A DNA stretch of 64,000 bases from Halorientalis persicus (GTDB lineage Archaea; Halobacteriota; Halobacteria; Halobacteriales; Haloarculaceae): positions 186,001-250,000 of the forward strand of contig NZ_FOCX01000002.1 of assembly GCF_900110215.1 (NCBI RefSeq). Reading direction: 5' to 3'. Below the pieces are notes generated by a model. That model was not told where the DNA came from. It saw only the letters and a list, made by a program, of their open reading frames with translations, and made no database searches. Of this stretch, positions 25,729 through 35,038 are shown in pieces (position 1 is the first letter of the stretch; every line of letters begins with the position of its first letter). The translations under genes were made by a program, and so were the position numbers.

Positions 25729-26409
25729 ATGATGCCTCTTTCTCCATTCAAACCGATTGAAATTCTCCAGACAGAAATTCATAACCGACTCACACCGAGG
25801 GAGAAGGAAGACCAATTACACACCGAATTACGCGGGGAAGAATACGAATTCACTATTATAATTGATGGGGAAGCAAGAGATCTAACGCTCAGTATTGAGA
25901 ATTTAGGGATCGACTGCAATGACTCTGTCAACATCGGTCTCCGATTAGAAAACTACGAACTTCCAACGTCGCGCGAGGGATGGGAAGAAGACCTAATTTA
26001 TGTTTATATTCACTCTTTCCTTCGTGGTAAGGAATCAGCCTCTGAGCTTGCCAACCCCTTGATGGCGGACTTATCAATAAGTGGGTATAGCCCACATGAC
26101 GTTCGAATCAGTTTCTGGGTTTCTACAACTGCTAAATCAGGCATTTGGGATGCAGTAGCGAGAGTAGCATTTGTGATTTCTCAGTATCACGAGGATTGGT
26201 TTGAGAATCTACGGGAAGTTCGGGACGAATGGTCAGAAATCTATTTTGATGAAGATGGGGAGATTCCGATGGGAGTCGGAACTGAGATATCCGAATGTGT
26301 TGAGGAACAGGATCCATTTCAGGGGTATGGGTTGGTGCTGGATTATATTCAGTACAAGGATGAGGAACAGCAGGAGAGAACCGAACCCTCGGCATTATCA
26401 AACCGATAA
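25729..26409 (+). CDS. AT-rich orphan gene, hypothetical protein
   Basis: A 226-residue protein with no family I recognise. It has mixed alpha/beta composition, no signal peptide, no membrane spans and no obvious catalytic motif. Its base composition and codon use differ sharply from every neighbour: many A/T-ending codons (AAT, GAT, ATT, TTA), while flanking genes use almost only G/C-ending ones. This is strong evidence of recent acquisition. Paired ATGs at 25729 and 25732 are the best starts, and an earlier TTG at 25681 is possible. It follows AMP phosphorylase by 85 bases and ends near a hairpin element. Confidence 0.65.
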   Translation: MMPLSPFKPIEILQTEIHNRLTPREKEDQLHTELRGEEYEFTIIIDGEARDLTLSIENLGIDCNDSVNIGLRLENYELPTSREGWEEDLIYVYIHSFLRGKESASELANPLMADLSISGYSPHDVRISFWVSTTAKSGIWDAVARVAFVISQYHEDWFENLREVRDEWSEIYFDEDGEIPMGVGTEISECVEEQDPFQGYGLVLDYIQYKDEEQQERTEPSALSNR

Positions 26410-26532
26410 ATACGCACATTCATTGTGTCTGCCGTTGTACACATTTCTCGCTGAAACTACTATCCGTCGAGCGGCGGAGCCGCGAGGCGGTTCACCGGAC
26501 GCGAACGGAGTGAGCGTCCGGGAAGTTTTTAT

Positions 26533-26593
26533 ACTAAATTTTTGCGACGAGTGGTTCGCGCGAAGCGCGAACCCGAGGAAGTAAAAATTTAGT
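26533..26593. repeat. Hairpin element at the end of the citramalate synthase gene
   Basis: Outer arms ACTAAATTTTT (26533-26543) and AAAAATTTAGT (26583-26593) are perfect inverted repeats. An inner stem GGTTCGCGC (26553-26561) pairs with GCGCGAACC (26565-26573) around GAA. The right outer arm covers the stop codon of the gene. A related element lies at 58291-58350. Confidence 0.8.
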
Positions 26594-28133
26594 CGTCAGC
26601 CAAGACCTGCTCGGGTTCGTTCTCGATCAGGCGGTCGATGGCTTCGACCATGGCCTCGACGGACGCTCTGGTGATGTCGGCGTCGGAGACGGCGACGGTG
26701 ACGGTGTTGTCGCCGCGGGACATCTCGACTTCGACGGTGACGACGGCGTCGGTGCCGCCGGTGATGGCGTCGACGTGGTAGGAATCGAGCGAGGCGTCGG
26801 CGGCGCGGCCCAGCGCCTGCTGGACGGCGGAGACGGCGGCGTCGACGGGGCCGTCACCGTGGCCCGACGCGACGCGTTCCTCGCCGTCGACTTCGACCCG
26901 GACGCTCGCGGTCGGGGTGCCCGACCCGCTCGCGGCGGTCATCTCCAGGAGCTTGACCCGGCGCTCGCGGTCCTGGCCGACGACTTCCTCGGCGATAGTC
27001 AGGAGGTCGGCGTCGGTGACGCGCTTGCCCCGGTCGCCGATGGCCTTGACGCGTTCGACGACCGCGTCGATCTCGTCGTCGTCGGCGTCGATCCCGTGTT
27101 CCTCGAGGGCGGCGGCGACGCCGGCGCGGCCGGCGTGTTTCCCGAGGACGAGCCGGCGCTCCCGTCCGACTTTCTCGGGCGGGTAGGGCTCGTACATCGA
27201 GTCGTCTTTCAGGGTGCCGTCGGTGTGGATGCCGCTCTCGTGGGTGAAGGCGTTCTCGCCGATGACGGCCTTGTTCGGGGCCAGCGGGACACCGGTCGTC
27301 CGGGAGATCAGCTGTGCGAGGTCGTACACCTCGGTCAGATCCATCGGCTGGACGTCGTAGCCGTGGTCCAGCGCGATGGCGACCTCTTCGAGGGCGACGT
27401 TGCCGGCCCGTTCGCCGATGCCGTTGATGGTGCCGTGGACGAGGTCGGCACCCGCGGCGACGCTCACGAGGGCGTTCGTCACAGCCAGTCCAAGGTCGTC
27501 GTGGGTGTGAGTGCTGGTCGGGCCGAGGTCGGTCATCGGCTCGATCCGTTCGAGCGTGTCGTCGGGCGTGGCGTGGCCCACGGTGTCGGCGTAACAGATC
27601 CGGTCGGCACCGGCGTCCATCGACGCGCTCATCAGCTCTTCGAGGTACTCGACGCGGGCACGAGAGCCGTCCTCCGCGATGACCTCGACCCAGAGGTCGT
27701 GGTCTTTGGCGTAGGCGACCAGTTCCTCCGTGTTCTGGACGTTGTCTTCGTGGGTGGTCCCGACTTTCGTCTCGATGTGCTTGTCGCTGCCCGGGACCAC
27801 GATGGTCACGCCGTCGACGTCACAGTCCAGCGCGAGGTCGATGTCGTTCTGGATGCCTCGCGAGAAACTCGTGATCGTCGCGTCGAGATCGAGGTCGGTC
27901 ACGCGTTTGATCGTCTCGCGCTCGCCCGGCCCGGTGCAGGCGCTGCCGGCTTCGATGAAGTCTATCTCTGCTCGATCGAGTCCGCGGGCGATGCGCGCTT
28001 TCTCCTCGGGCGTCAGCGACACACCCGGCGCTTGTTCGCCGTCGCGCAGCGTCGTATCGAGAAACTGTACGTCGTCGACGTCACTCAGGTCCCGGAGCTG
28101 TGGGTGGCTCCCGAAGAAGCTACTGTCTGTCAC
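26589..28133 (-). CDS. 2-isopropylmalate / (R)-citramalate synthase family enzyme
   Basis: A 514-residue acetyl-CoA-dependent aldol-type synthase for the start of leucine or isoleucine synthesis. DTTLRDGEQAPG (from residue 26) opens the catalytic TIM barrel. THTHDDLGLA carries the metal-binding HxH-type motif, and HESGIHTDG follows. The C-terminal ~120 residues form the allosteric regulatory domain. LeuA and citramalate synthase (CimA) are hard to separate by eye, so I leave both. A leader of roughly 95-100 bases with a hairpin precedes the ATG, which is unusual in a genome with mostly leaderless genes. Confidence 0.9.
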   Translation of the reverse strand: MTDSSFFGSHPQLRDLSDVDDVQFLDTTLRDGEQAPGVSLTPEEKARIARGLDRAEIDFIEAGSACTGPGERETIKRVTDLDLDATITSFSRGIQNDIDLALDCDVDGVTIVVPGSDKHIETKVGTTHEDNVQNTEELVAYAKDHDLWVEVIAEDGSRARVEYLEELMSASMDAGADRICYADTVGHATPDDTLERIEPMTDLGPTSTHTHDDLGLAVTNALVSVAAGADLVHGTINGIGERAGNVALEEVAIALDHGYDVQPMDLTEVYDLAQLISRTTGVPLAPNKAVIGENAFTHESGIHTDGTLKDDSMYEPYPPEKVGRERRLVLGKHAGRAGVAAALEEHGIDADDDEIDAVVERVKAIGDRGKRVTDADLLTIAEEVVGQDRERRVKLLEMTAASGSGTPTASVRVEVDGEERVASGHGDGPVDAAVSAVQQALGRAADASLDSYHVDAITGGTDAVVTVEVEMSRGDNTVTVAVSDADITRASVEAMVEAIDRLIENEPEQVLADD

Positions 28134-28232
28134 GGTGTGTCCACCATCAGGCAGAACCGAGAATTTCGCATCCAGCCGCCTTGCGGCGACTTCCTCTATC
28201 CTCCGTCGGGGTATGGTCCGACATTGTACCCC
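28134..28232 (-). promoter_or_regulatory. Structured 5' leader of the LeuA/CimA gene (candidate leuA-Halobacteria-type RNA)
   Basis: A TATA-like AGATTAATG (minus strand about 28252-28260) puts transcription start about 95-100 bases before the ATG. The leader holds a hairpin (GCCGC/GCGGC, arms at 28175-28179 and 28183-28187). A conserved RNA motif called leuA-Halobacteria has been described upstream of such genes. I have not aligned this leader to it. A 13-codon frame at 28196-28237 overlaps the leader, but its ATG may lie before the transcript start. Confidence 0.45.
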
Positions 28233-28292
28233 ACCATTGACCAGTCCCGCGCATTAATCTATTGGATTCGAGACAGCGGCCGAACGCACGAC

Positions 28293-28760
28293 TCACTCGG
28301 TCGTGTCGGCGGCCGGGTCGTCTTCGGTCGAGACGGCCGTCGGATTGTCGTCGGTCGGTTCCGCGTCGCCGTCCGGTGGTTCCCCACGTTCGACGACCAC
28401 TCTGTCGCCGACTTCGACGCCCTCGGCGCTCCCGGCGGCGAGTTCGATTATGGTGTCGGCCTTGGCGACGCCGAGGCCGGTCCAGGGCGAGAGCGTTGCC
28501 ATCTTCACGACCTCGTCGTCCCGCAACCAGAGCACGTCGAGCGGCGTCCGGACGAACAGCATATGGATCACCCGCCGGGGCACCGTGTCACGGAGTCGGT
28601 AGAAGAAACCGGGCTCACCGAACTCGAAGACCAGTGCGTAGTCGTCGGACACCGTCGACTGTCCCATCAGCCCGATCGTCTGTGAGACGAACGAATCGGC
28701 GAGGTCGACGGTCGTCGCCAGCGCTCGCCGCTCACCTGCGGCCTCGTGCACGACGCGCAT
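28293..28760 (-). CDS. DUF192 domain protein
   Basis: A 155-residue DUF192 family protein. Family landmarks are the N-terminal QTIGLMG (processed 'RxxGLM' position), then VIHMLFVRTPLDVLWL and the closing TIIELAAGSAEGVEVGDRV. No signal peptide is evident. A long acidic Asp/Thr-rich tail (from about residue 125) is typical of haloarchaeal proteins. Function unknown. It sits between the leader of the LeuA/CimA gene and the kinase block and is probably its own unit. Confidence 0.88.
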   Translation of the reverse strand: MRVVHEAAGERRALATTVDLADSFVSQTIGLMGQSTVSDDYALVFEFGEPGFFYRLRDTVPRRVIHMLFVRTPLDVLWLRDDEVVKMATLSPWTGLGVAKADTIIELAAGSAEGVEVGDRVVVERGEPPDGDAEPTDDNPTAVSTEDDPAADTTE

Positions 28761-28908
28761 ACCCCTCGCTCGCCCGGTGCCGACAAAACGTTTTGGTCGG
28801 GGCCCGTGCCGTCGTCCCTGCGTTTCGGGTCCGATCGCGGGCCCGCTGCGTTTCAGGCAGTGAGAACTGGAGGGGATAGTTGAAATTAGGGTGGTCAGTA
28901 GAGCGACT

Positions 28909-30648
28909 ATGGCCAGTAGTCTCTCGACCGTCGCGCTGGCGTACTACACGCTACCGGCGGTTGCGACACTGTTACACGCCGTCCTCGGCTACTGGATCTA
29001 TCGTCGCCACTGGGACCGGGCAGGGGCAAAGTGGTTCGTGATCACGCTCGGTACCGGCGGGCTCTCGGCCTTTTTCTTCTGGATTTACCTGCTTGCCCCG
29101 CCGGTGGGGGTCAAGCGAGCGCTGTTTTTCCCCATCGTGCTGTTCGCGTTCTGTTCGTACATCTCCTTCACCGTGTTCACCGGCAGGTACACGGGCAGTA
29201 ACTTCCATCGCCACTGGCTGGTCCGCGCCGCGTTCGCGATCATCCTCGGCGGGTTCGTCGTGCTCTCCCTGTTCAGACCGGCCGGCCTCTACACCTCCAA
29301 CGTCCGGTTGATCCAGGAGCCGATCACCTACTACGCCTACGAGGTCGAGGCGGGACTGGGTGGCATCTACCTGCTCATCTACCTGCTCGGCGGATACAAC
29401 ATCTACAAGCTGTTCGTGTACACGCTCTCGACGTCGGCGCAGGCGACGAGACAGCTCGCACTGCTGATCGCCGCCGTGCTCTCGGTCATCGGCATCACCG
29501 CCGCGAGCGAGTTCGGACTCTTCCCTGCGGAACACCTCAACCACGCCACCTACGCGACGATCCTGTTCAACGTGTTCGCGACGCTCGCACTGTTCCGGTT
29601 CGACCTGTTGAACGTCCAGCCGGTGGCGCGCAACGCCGTCGTCGAGAACCTCCGAGACCCCGTCCTCGTCCTCGACAGCGAAAGACGCGTCGTCGATTTC
29701 AACGAAGCCAGCACCCGGATCTGGCCCGACCTCGACGCCCACGTCGGCGAACCGTTCGAGGCCGCCTGTCCGACCCTGGCCGAGGAAGTCGATCCGGCGG
29801 GCGACGACGAAGGGGCACGGCTCACCATGCCGGCTGACGGGCGTGACCGTCACTATTCGGTCACTGTCTCGCGGGTCGCCCGGCGTGACGGCGACGACGA
29901 GTGGCTCTCGGTCCTCCTGCGGGACGTGACGGCCCTCGAACAGTCCCGCTGGCAGCTCCAGAAGCAAAACGAACGCCTCGATCAGGTCGCCTCCACCATC
30001 TCCCACGATCTGCGCAACCCGATCAACGTCGCCGACGGCTACACCGAAATCCTCCAGGGCATGATCGACGAGGACGGTCTCGACGCCGACGAGGGCGAAC
30101 AGGCGCTGACTCACCTCGATCAGATCCAGACCAGTCACGACCGGATGGAAGCGATCATCGACGACATCCTCACCATCGCTCGCGAAGGCAAAACCGTCGA
30201 CGAGACCAACCCGGTCTCACTGGCGACGGCCGCCAAAGACGCCTGGGAGAACGTCGACACGAGCGACGCGAGGTTGACCGTCGACGGCGACTGCACGCTC
30301 CAGGCCGACCGCTCGAAGTTTCTCTCGATCCTCGAGAACTGCTTCCGAAACGCACTCGACCACGGACCCCACGACGTGACCGTCGAAGTTGGCGCGACCG
30401 CGGACGGCTTCTACATCGAAGACGACGGCCCCGGTATCCCCGCAGAACACGCGAGCAACGTCTTCGAGTACGGCTACACCACCACCGACGAGGGGACCGG
30501 GCTCGGCCTCTCCATCGTCAAGACCATGGCCGAATCCCACGGCTGGACCGTCGATCACGACACCGACTACGATGACGGCGCACGCTTCGTGTTCAGCGAG
30601 GCCAGTAGCGAACCCGTGACCGAGACCCCACCGTCCGTCGTGGAGTGA
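28909..30648 (+). CDS. Seven-TM sensor histidine kinase (paralogue A)
   Basis: A 579-residue membrane kinase. About seven hydrophobic spans fill residues 10-240, resembling the N-terminal 7TM region of haloarchaeal histidine kinases. A PAS-like domain follows (from VENLRDPVLVLD). The HisKA box is STISHDLRNPINVADG. The HATPase has an N box (NCFRNALDHGP), G1 (EDDGPGIP) and G2 (GTGLGLSIVK). ATG 28909 fits a TATA-like element about 25-30 bases upstream. No response regulator is adjacent. The next gene is a close paralogue sharing long identical DNA. Confidence 0.9.
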   Translation: MASSLSTVALAYYTLPAVATLLHAVLGYWIYRRHWDRAGAKWFVITLGTGGLSAFFFWIYLLAPPVGVKRALFFPIVLFAFCSYISFTVFTGRYTGSNFHRHWLVRAAFAIILGGFVVLSLFRPAGLYTSNVRLIQEPITYYAYEVEAGLGGIYLLIYLLGGYNIYKLFVYTLSTSAQATRQLALLIAAVLSVIGITAASEFGLFPAEHLNHATYATILFNVFATLALFRFDLLNVQPVARNAVVENLRDPVLVLDSERRVVDFNEASTRIWPDLDAHVGEPFEAACPTLAEEVDPAGDDEGARLTMPADGRDRHYSVTVSRVARRDGDDEWLSVLLRDVTALEQSRWQLQKQNERLDQVASTISHDLRNPINVADGYTEILQGMIDEDGLDADEGEQALTHLDQIQTSHDRMEAIIDDILTIAREGKTVDETNPVSLATAAKDAWENVDTSDARLTVDGDCTLQADRSKFLSILENCFRNALDHGPHDVTVEVGATADGFYIEDDGPGIPAEHASNVFEYGYTTTDEGTGLGLSIVKTMAESHGWTVDHDTDYDDGARFVFSEASSEPVTETPPSVVE

Positions 30649-30707
30649 CCGGTCCGCGGACCGCTACACCGGCCAAGCGGTTTCGGGACGTGTAACTGGA
30701 CGAGAAC

Positions 30708-30717
30708 CTATATTTGT
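30708..30717 (+). promoter_or_regulatory. TATA box of kinase paralogue B
   Basis: CCTATATTTG lies 19-28 bases before the ATG at 30736 in otherwise GC-rich sequence. It shows that the second kinase has its own promoter despite the tandem order. Confidence 0.65.
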
Positions 30718-30735
30718 CGATTGGTATCTAGAGCC

Positions 30736-32493
30736 ATGGCCGTCTCGGCGATGTACCTGGCGTACGTCGGCCTGCCGGTCCTGACGGCCGTCATCGGCGT
30801 CGGGTTGATCTACTGGATCTATCGGTTACAGTGGGATCGGCCCGGTGCGAAGACGTTCGTCCTGCTCTTGCTCGTCGGGAAGGTGTGGATGCTGTCGGTG
30901 GTCGCCCACATCGTCGTGTCCGATCCGGACCTCCAGCGGGCGGCCGCGATGCTGGAGACGAGCGCCGCCTTCGGCTCCTACGGCCTCTTCGCCGTGTTCG
31001 TCTCCCAGTACACGGGATCGGGATTCCACCGCCATCCGATTGCACAGGCCGCGCTCGCCGCCCTCGTCGGCGGGACCACCGTCCTCTCGTTTACCAACTG
31101 GTCGCACGGACTGCTGTACCAGCGGCTCGTCTTCCGGCGGGAGCCGTTCACTTACTACGAGTTCGTCTACGAGCCCGGCTTCATCGTCCTGATCCTCCTG
31201 CTGGCGGCGGTGATCGGCTACGCCTGGTCGGTGCTGGTGAAGTACCTGCTCTCCACCTCTCAGCGGTCGGAGGTGCAGTTGGTCCTCCTGCTCGCGGGCG
31301 GGCTCGCCATCGCCGTCGCGCAGGTACTGGGGAAAGCCGGCGTCTTTCCGGCCGCGGGGCTGGCTCACGCTGCCTACGGTGCGCTCCCGTTCAACGTGTT
31401 GACCACAGTGGCGCTCTTTCGGCTCCGGCTGTTCGACATCCAGCCGGTGGCGCGCAACGCCGTCGTCGAGAACCTCCGTGACCCGGTCCTCGTCCTCGAC
31501 GAGGACGGCCGCGTCGTCGATTTCAACGGGGCCAGCACCCGCATCTGGCCCAACCTCGGCGAGCACGTCGGCGAGCCACTCGGGATCGCCTGTCCGGACC
31601 TGACCGATGCGGTCTCGTTCCCCGAGACCAGCGAGGAGACCGCCGGACGGCTCACCGGCCAGTTCGACGGCGCGGAGCGGCACTACTCGGTCAACGTCGC
31701 GCAGGTCAGCCGCGGCCGCGACGACCGTCACTGGTACTCCGTTCTGTTGCGGGACGTGACCGCGCTGGAGCGGTCCCGCTGGCAACTGGAAAAGCAGAAC
31801 GAACGCCTCGATCAGGTCGCCTCCACCATCTCTCACGACCTGCGCAACCCCATTCAGGTGGCCGACGGCTACACCGAGATGCTGGACGACATGGTCGCGG
31901 CGGACGGCCTGAACGCCGCCGACGCCGACGAAGCCCAGGCGTACCTGCGAAAGACGAGCGAGACTCACAGCCGTATGGAGGCGATCATCGGTGACGTACT
32001 CACCATCGCCCGCGAGGGCAAAACCGTCGAATCGACCGAACGGGTCGCCCTCTCGACCGTCGCCCGCGACGCCTGGGCCAACGTCGACACGAAAGACGCC
32101 ACACTCACCGTCGCCGACGACCGACGGCTCCAGGCCGACCGGAGCAAGCTCCTGACGGTCTTCGAGAACGTCGTCCGCAACGCAGTCGACCACGGCCCCG
32201 AGGACGTGACCGTCGCGGTCGGCGCGACCGCGGACGGCTTCTACATCGAAGACGACGGCCCCGGTATCCCCGCAGAACACGCCGACGACATCTTCGAGTA
32301 CGGCTACACGACCACCGACGACGGCACTGGGCTGGGACTCTCCATCGTCGAGACCATGGCCGAGTCCCACGGCTGGAGCGTCGAACTGGAGACACCGGAT
32401 GGAGAAGGGGCGTCCGCGGGGACGCGATTCGTCTTCACCGGTGTCGGCGGTGGCTCGGTCGTCGACGATCAGGATCCACAGCCCACGTCCTGA
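30736..32493 (+). CDS. Seven-TM sensor histidine kinase (paralogue B)
   Basis: A 585-residue kinase with the same architecture as its upstream neighbour: about seven spans, PAS-like domain (VENLRDPVLVLDEDG), HisKA (STISHDLRNPIQVADG) and HATPase (NVVRNAVDHGP, EDDGPGIP, GTGLGLSIV). The transmembrane part has diverged well beyond the kinase core, so the two probably sense different things while acting on similar partners. It has its own TATA box. A 62-base stretch of the HATPase region is identical to paralogue A. Confidence 0.9.
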   Translation: MAVSAMYLAYVGLPVLTAVIGVGLIYWIYRLQWDRPGAKTFVLLLLVGKVWMLSVVAHIVVSDPDLQRAAAMLETSAAFGSYGLFAVFVSQYTGSGFHRHPIAQAALAALVGGTTVLSFTNWSHGLLYQRLVFRREPFTYYEFVYEPGFIVLILLLAAVIGYAWSVLVKYLLSTSQRSEVQLVLLLAGGLAIAVAQVLGKAGVFPAAGLAHAAYGALPFNVLTTVALFRLRLFDIQPVARNAVVENLRDPVLVLDEDGRVVDFNGASTRIWPNLGEHVGEPLGIACPDLTDAVSFPETSEETAGRLTGQFDGAERHYSVNVAQVSRGRDDRHWYSVLLRDVTALERSRWQLEKQNERLDQVASTISHDLRNPIQVADGYTEMLDDMVAADGLNAADADEAQAYLRKTSETHSRMEAIIGDVLTIAREGKTVESTERVALSTVARDAWANVDTKDATLTVADDRRLQADRSKLLTVFENVVRNAVDHGPEDVTVAVGATADGFYIEDDGPGIPAEHADDIFEYGYTTTDDGTGLGLSIVETMAESHGWSVELETPDGEGASAGTRFVFTGVGGGSVVDDQDPQPTS

Positions 32494-32498
32494 GCCGG

Positions 32499-34190
32499 TC
32501 AGTCGTCTGCGGGGCGGGACGCGCCGCCGATAGCCGCGTCGGGCTGGCGGGACGCGTCCGGGAGTCGAAACCGGTCGAGGAGGTCAGTCAGGTCGCTCGC
32601 TTCGGCCGACAGCGACTCGGTCTGCTCGGCGACGGCCGAGACCGACGCAGTCTGCTGGCGGGCGGCCGTGGCGACGGTCTCGGTTTCGGCGGCGGTCTCC
32701 TCGCTGATCGAAGCCACCTCGTCGACCATGTCGACGACTTCCTGCGTGGTCTGGGCCTGGTCGTCGGTCGCCGTCGAGATCTCCTTGACGCTCGTGTGTA
32801 ACTCGCCGACCACCGCGACGATGTCCTCGAAGTTCGATAGCGTCCCCTCGACGGTCGCGATGCTGTCGGTCACCTGGTCGTTCATCTCGCGGGCGCTCGC
32901 GGCGGTATCGTCGGCCTCACGCTGAACCTCGGCGATGAGCTCGGACATCTCGTCGGCGGAGTCGCGAGCCTCGTCTGCCAGCGCCTTCACTTCGTCTGCG
33001 ACGACGGCGAAGCCCTCACTGTCCTGGCCGGCGCGTGCAGCCTCGATGGAGGCGTTCAGTGCGAGCAGATTCGTCTCCTCGGCGATGGCCTCGACGTCGG
33101 CGACGATCTCGTCGATCCGTCCGATCTTCGTCGCGAGCCCCGCAACGTCCTCGGCAGTACGGTCGATACGCGCCTCGACCGCGTCGAGTTCGTCGATAGC
33201 GTCAGCGGCAGCCTCACGCCCCGACCGACCCCGCTGGGCGGCTTCCTCCGCAGTCTCGGCGACCTCGTCGGCCGAGGCTGCAATCTCTTCGACCGTCGCC
33301 GAGAGTGTGTTCATCTCGGTGGCGATCTCCTGCAACCGGTCGCTCTGGGTGGCCGCGCCCTCGGAGATCTCCTCGGTCGAACCGGCGATCTCGTCGCTGG
33401 CGCGATCGATCTCGACCACGGAGGACTGCAGGTCGTCGCTCGTGTCCGCGACCGCACCCGCGAACGCCGCCACGTCGCCGATGGTGTCGGCCAGCGTCGC
33501 CAAGAGGTCGTTGTAGTTGTCGACGACGGCCGCGTGACTGTCGTCGTCGGCGTCGAGTTCGACGGTCGCGGTCAGGTCGCCCTCGCGGGCCTGTTCGGTC
33601 GCGTCGGCGAAGGCCGCGGCCATCGCTTCGAGGCTCGCGGACCGTTCTTCGAGTTCGGCGGTCATCTCCTCGAGTTCCGTCGTGTAGCCGTCGAGTTCGT
33701 CGGCCATCGTCGACAGCGACTCGCCGAACTCGCCGGGGACCGCTTCGTCCAGGACCGGCGCATCGAACTCCTGGCGGGCCAGGGCGTCGGCCTGTCGGGA
33801 GACCGTGGTCAGGTACTCGCTCATGTCGGCGACGGCGTTGGTGAGCGAACCGACCTCGTCGGGCTGGTCCGACCGGGTGGCGGTTACGTCGAGGTCGCCG
33901 GTCGCCACGGCCGCGACCGTCCGTTCGAGTTCTTTGATCGGCGTGACCAGATCCTCGCGCGTGATCAGGAGCGTGTTCAGGAAGGCGACGACGGCCGCGA
34001 CGACGAGCGCGCCGACCAGCGCGACGCGGACCAGTCCGGAGACCAGAAACGGGAGGACGGCCTGGGCCAGTGAGATCGCGAACTGGATCACCACCGCGGC
34101 GACGACCTTCCGCTCGACGGAGTCGGTCACGCCGAGCCGATCCATCGTCCCCCAGAGCAGGGAGCGGTACCGATCGAGAAATGCGTCCAT
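32499..34190 (-). CDS. Methyl-accepting chemotaxis transducer lacking an extracellular sensor domain
   Basis: A 563-residue transducer. Two hydrophobic spans (about 27-47 and 50-72) are joined by almost no loop, so there is no periplasmic-type ligand domain. HAMP-like segments follow (from [10 protein letters not shown]). The coiled-coil signalling domain carries the hairpin tip [18 protein letters not shown] near the centre, flanked by methylation helices rich in Glu/Ala. The stimulus may come from inside the cell or from a partner protein. ATG 34190 is supported by a TATA-like GTTAAAAC (minus strand, about 34213-34222). It is convergent with the kinase pair. Confidence 0.9.
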   Translation of the reverse strand: MDAFLDRYRSLLWGTMDRLGVTDSVERKVVAAVVIQFAISLAQAVLPFLVSGLVRVALVGALVVAAVVAFLNTLLITREDLVTPIKELERTVAAVATGDLDVTATRSDQPDEVGSLTNAVADMSEYLTTVSRQADALARQEFDAPVLDEAVPGEFGESLSTMADELDGYTTELEEMTAELEERSASLEAMAAAFADATEQAREGDLTATVELDADDDSHAAVVDNYNDLLATLADTIGDVAAFAGAVADTSDDLQSSVVEIDRASDEIAGSTEEISEGAATQSDRLQEIATEMNTLSATVEEIAASADEVAETAEEAAQRGRSGREAAADAIDELDAVEARIDRTAEDVAGLATKIGRIDEIVADVEAIAEETNLLALNASIEAARAGQDSEGFAVVADEVKALADEARDSADEMSELIAEVQREADDTAASAREMNDQVTDSIATVEGTLSNFEDIVAVVGELHTSVKEISTATDDQAQTTQEVVDMVDEVASISEETAAETETVATAARQQTASVSAVAEQTESLSAEASDLTDLLDRFRLPDASRQPDAAIGGASRPADD

Positions 34191-34411
34191 ACATTTCGAC
34201 TGTCTCGATGGACACGTTTTAACGCTCGCTCGATTCTCATTGAGTGAAATCCCATACGGGCGCGATGGGCAGAGAGGTCGAGGAACCACACTGTCGAATT
34301 CATCGCTGATATCCCCGGTGAGCGTGAGCCGGGCAGTCCCGCAACCAGACATCCGGGCGGCGGAGACCGAGAGCCGGGCTATTGAAACCGGAGTGGGGCC
34401 AGAGACGAGGT
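34191..34411. other. Intergenic region between transducer and HNH-like gene
   Basis: Only the divergent promoter of the transducer (TATA-like at about 34213-34222, minus strand) is visible in these 221 bases. I see no gene or repeat. Confidence 0.5.
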
Positions 34412-34996
34412 ATGGAGAAGACGCCGACCGGCACCACCGTCGGGGTCGACGACCCCTACGCCCACGTCGACCGGTGTGACCACCTCACCGACGCGGGGAA
34501 GTGTCGGTTCGCGGTCGAACAGGGCGACCGCGATCCGGCCTTCGCCGACGCCCGTAGCGCCGAGGAGTTCCAGTGCCCGGTCGCCGGCGACCGCGACGAG
34601 GAGGGCCTGACCGGCCCCTGGGAGTGGGCCGACTGCCCGCACTTCAGCTGTCGGGACCACGGCCGGCGCGGCGCGGGCGGCGCGACCGCGAGTCGGGAGT
34701 GTGCCCGCTGTGGGCTGGAATCGCGACGGCTGGCCCACTCCGACGAACGGCCGTTGCTGGAGGAACACCACCTCTCCTACGCCGACGGGGCCGAGGAGGA
34801 CGGCGATCCGAGCCACGAGATCACCGTCGTCCTCTGTCGCTGGTGTCACTCGAAGGTCCACGACTCGTGGGCGCGTATCGGCGACGACGTGAATCCCGAC
34901 GCCGAGGCCATCGCCGAGGCCGAGTCCCGCCGCGCCCGCGAGCAGGACGAACTCGACTTCTCCTCGGCGGCCGAGCGGTTCGACCGCGACCAGTGA
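34412..34996 (+). CDS. Haloarchaeal Cys-rich protein with an HNH-nuclease-like C-terminal half
   Basis: A 194-residue protein. The N-terminal half has scattered cysteines ([16 protein letters not shown]). The C-terminal half reads ECARCG, then [11 protein letters not shown], then [15 protein letters not shown]. This order of CxxC, HH and CxxCHxxxH matches HNH (McrA-like) endonucleases, with both zinc knuckles and the catalytic His intact. Whether it cuts DNA is unproven. ATG 34412 was chosen over an in-frame codon at 34382. It lies just upstream of guaAA on the same strand. Confidence 0.75.
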   Translation: MEKTPTGTTVGVDDPYAHVDRCDHLTDAGKCRFAVEQGDRDPAFADARSAEEFQCPVAGDRDEEGLTGPWEWADCPHFSCRDHGRRGAGGATASRECARCGLESRRLAHSDERPLLEEHHLSYADGAEEDGDPSHEITVVLCRWCHSKVHDSWARIGDDVNPDAEAIAEAESRRAREQDELDFSSAAERFDRDQ

Positions 34997-35038
34997 GTTT
35001 CGGGCGACTTATCCGTCCCGTCGGTCTGTGTCCTCCCA

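Noticed and set aside
28196-28237. 13-codon leader peptide before the LeuA/CimA gene
   Set aside because: It has no leucine or isoleucine codons and its ATG may lie upstream of the transcription start, so classical attenuation is not supported.
26775-28685. 636-codon plus-strand frame opposite the LeuA/CimA gene
   Set aside because: Crosses an intergenic promoter region and two genes and has no recognisable motif.
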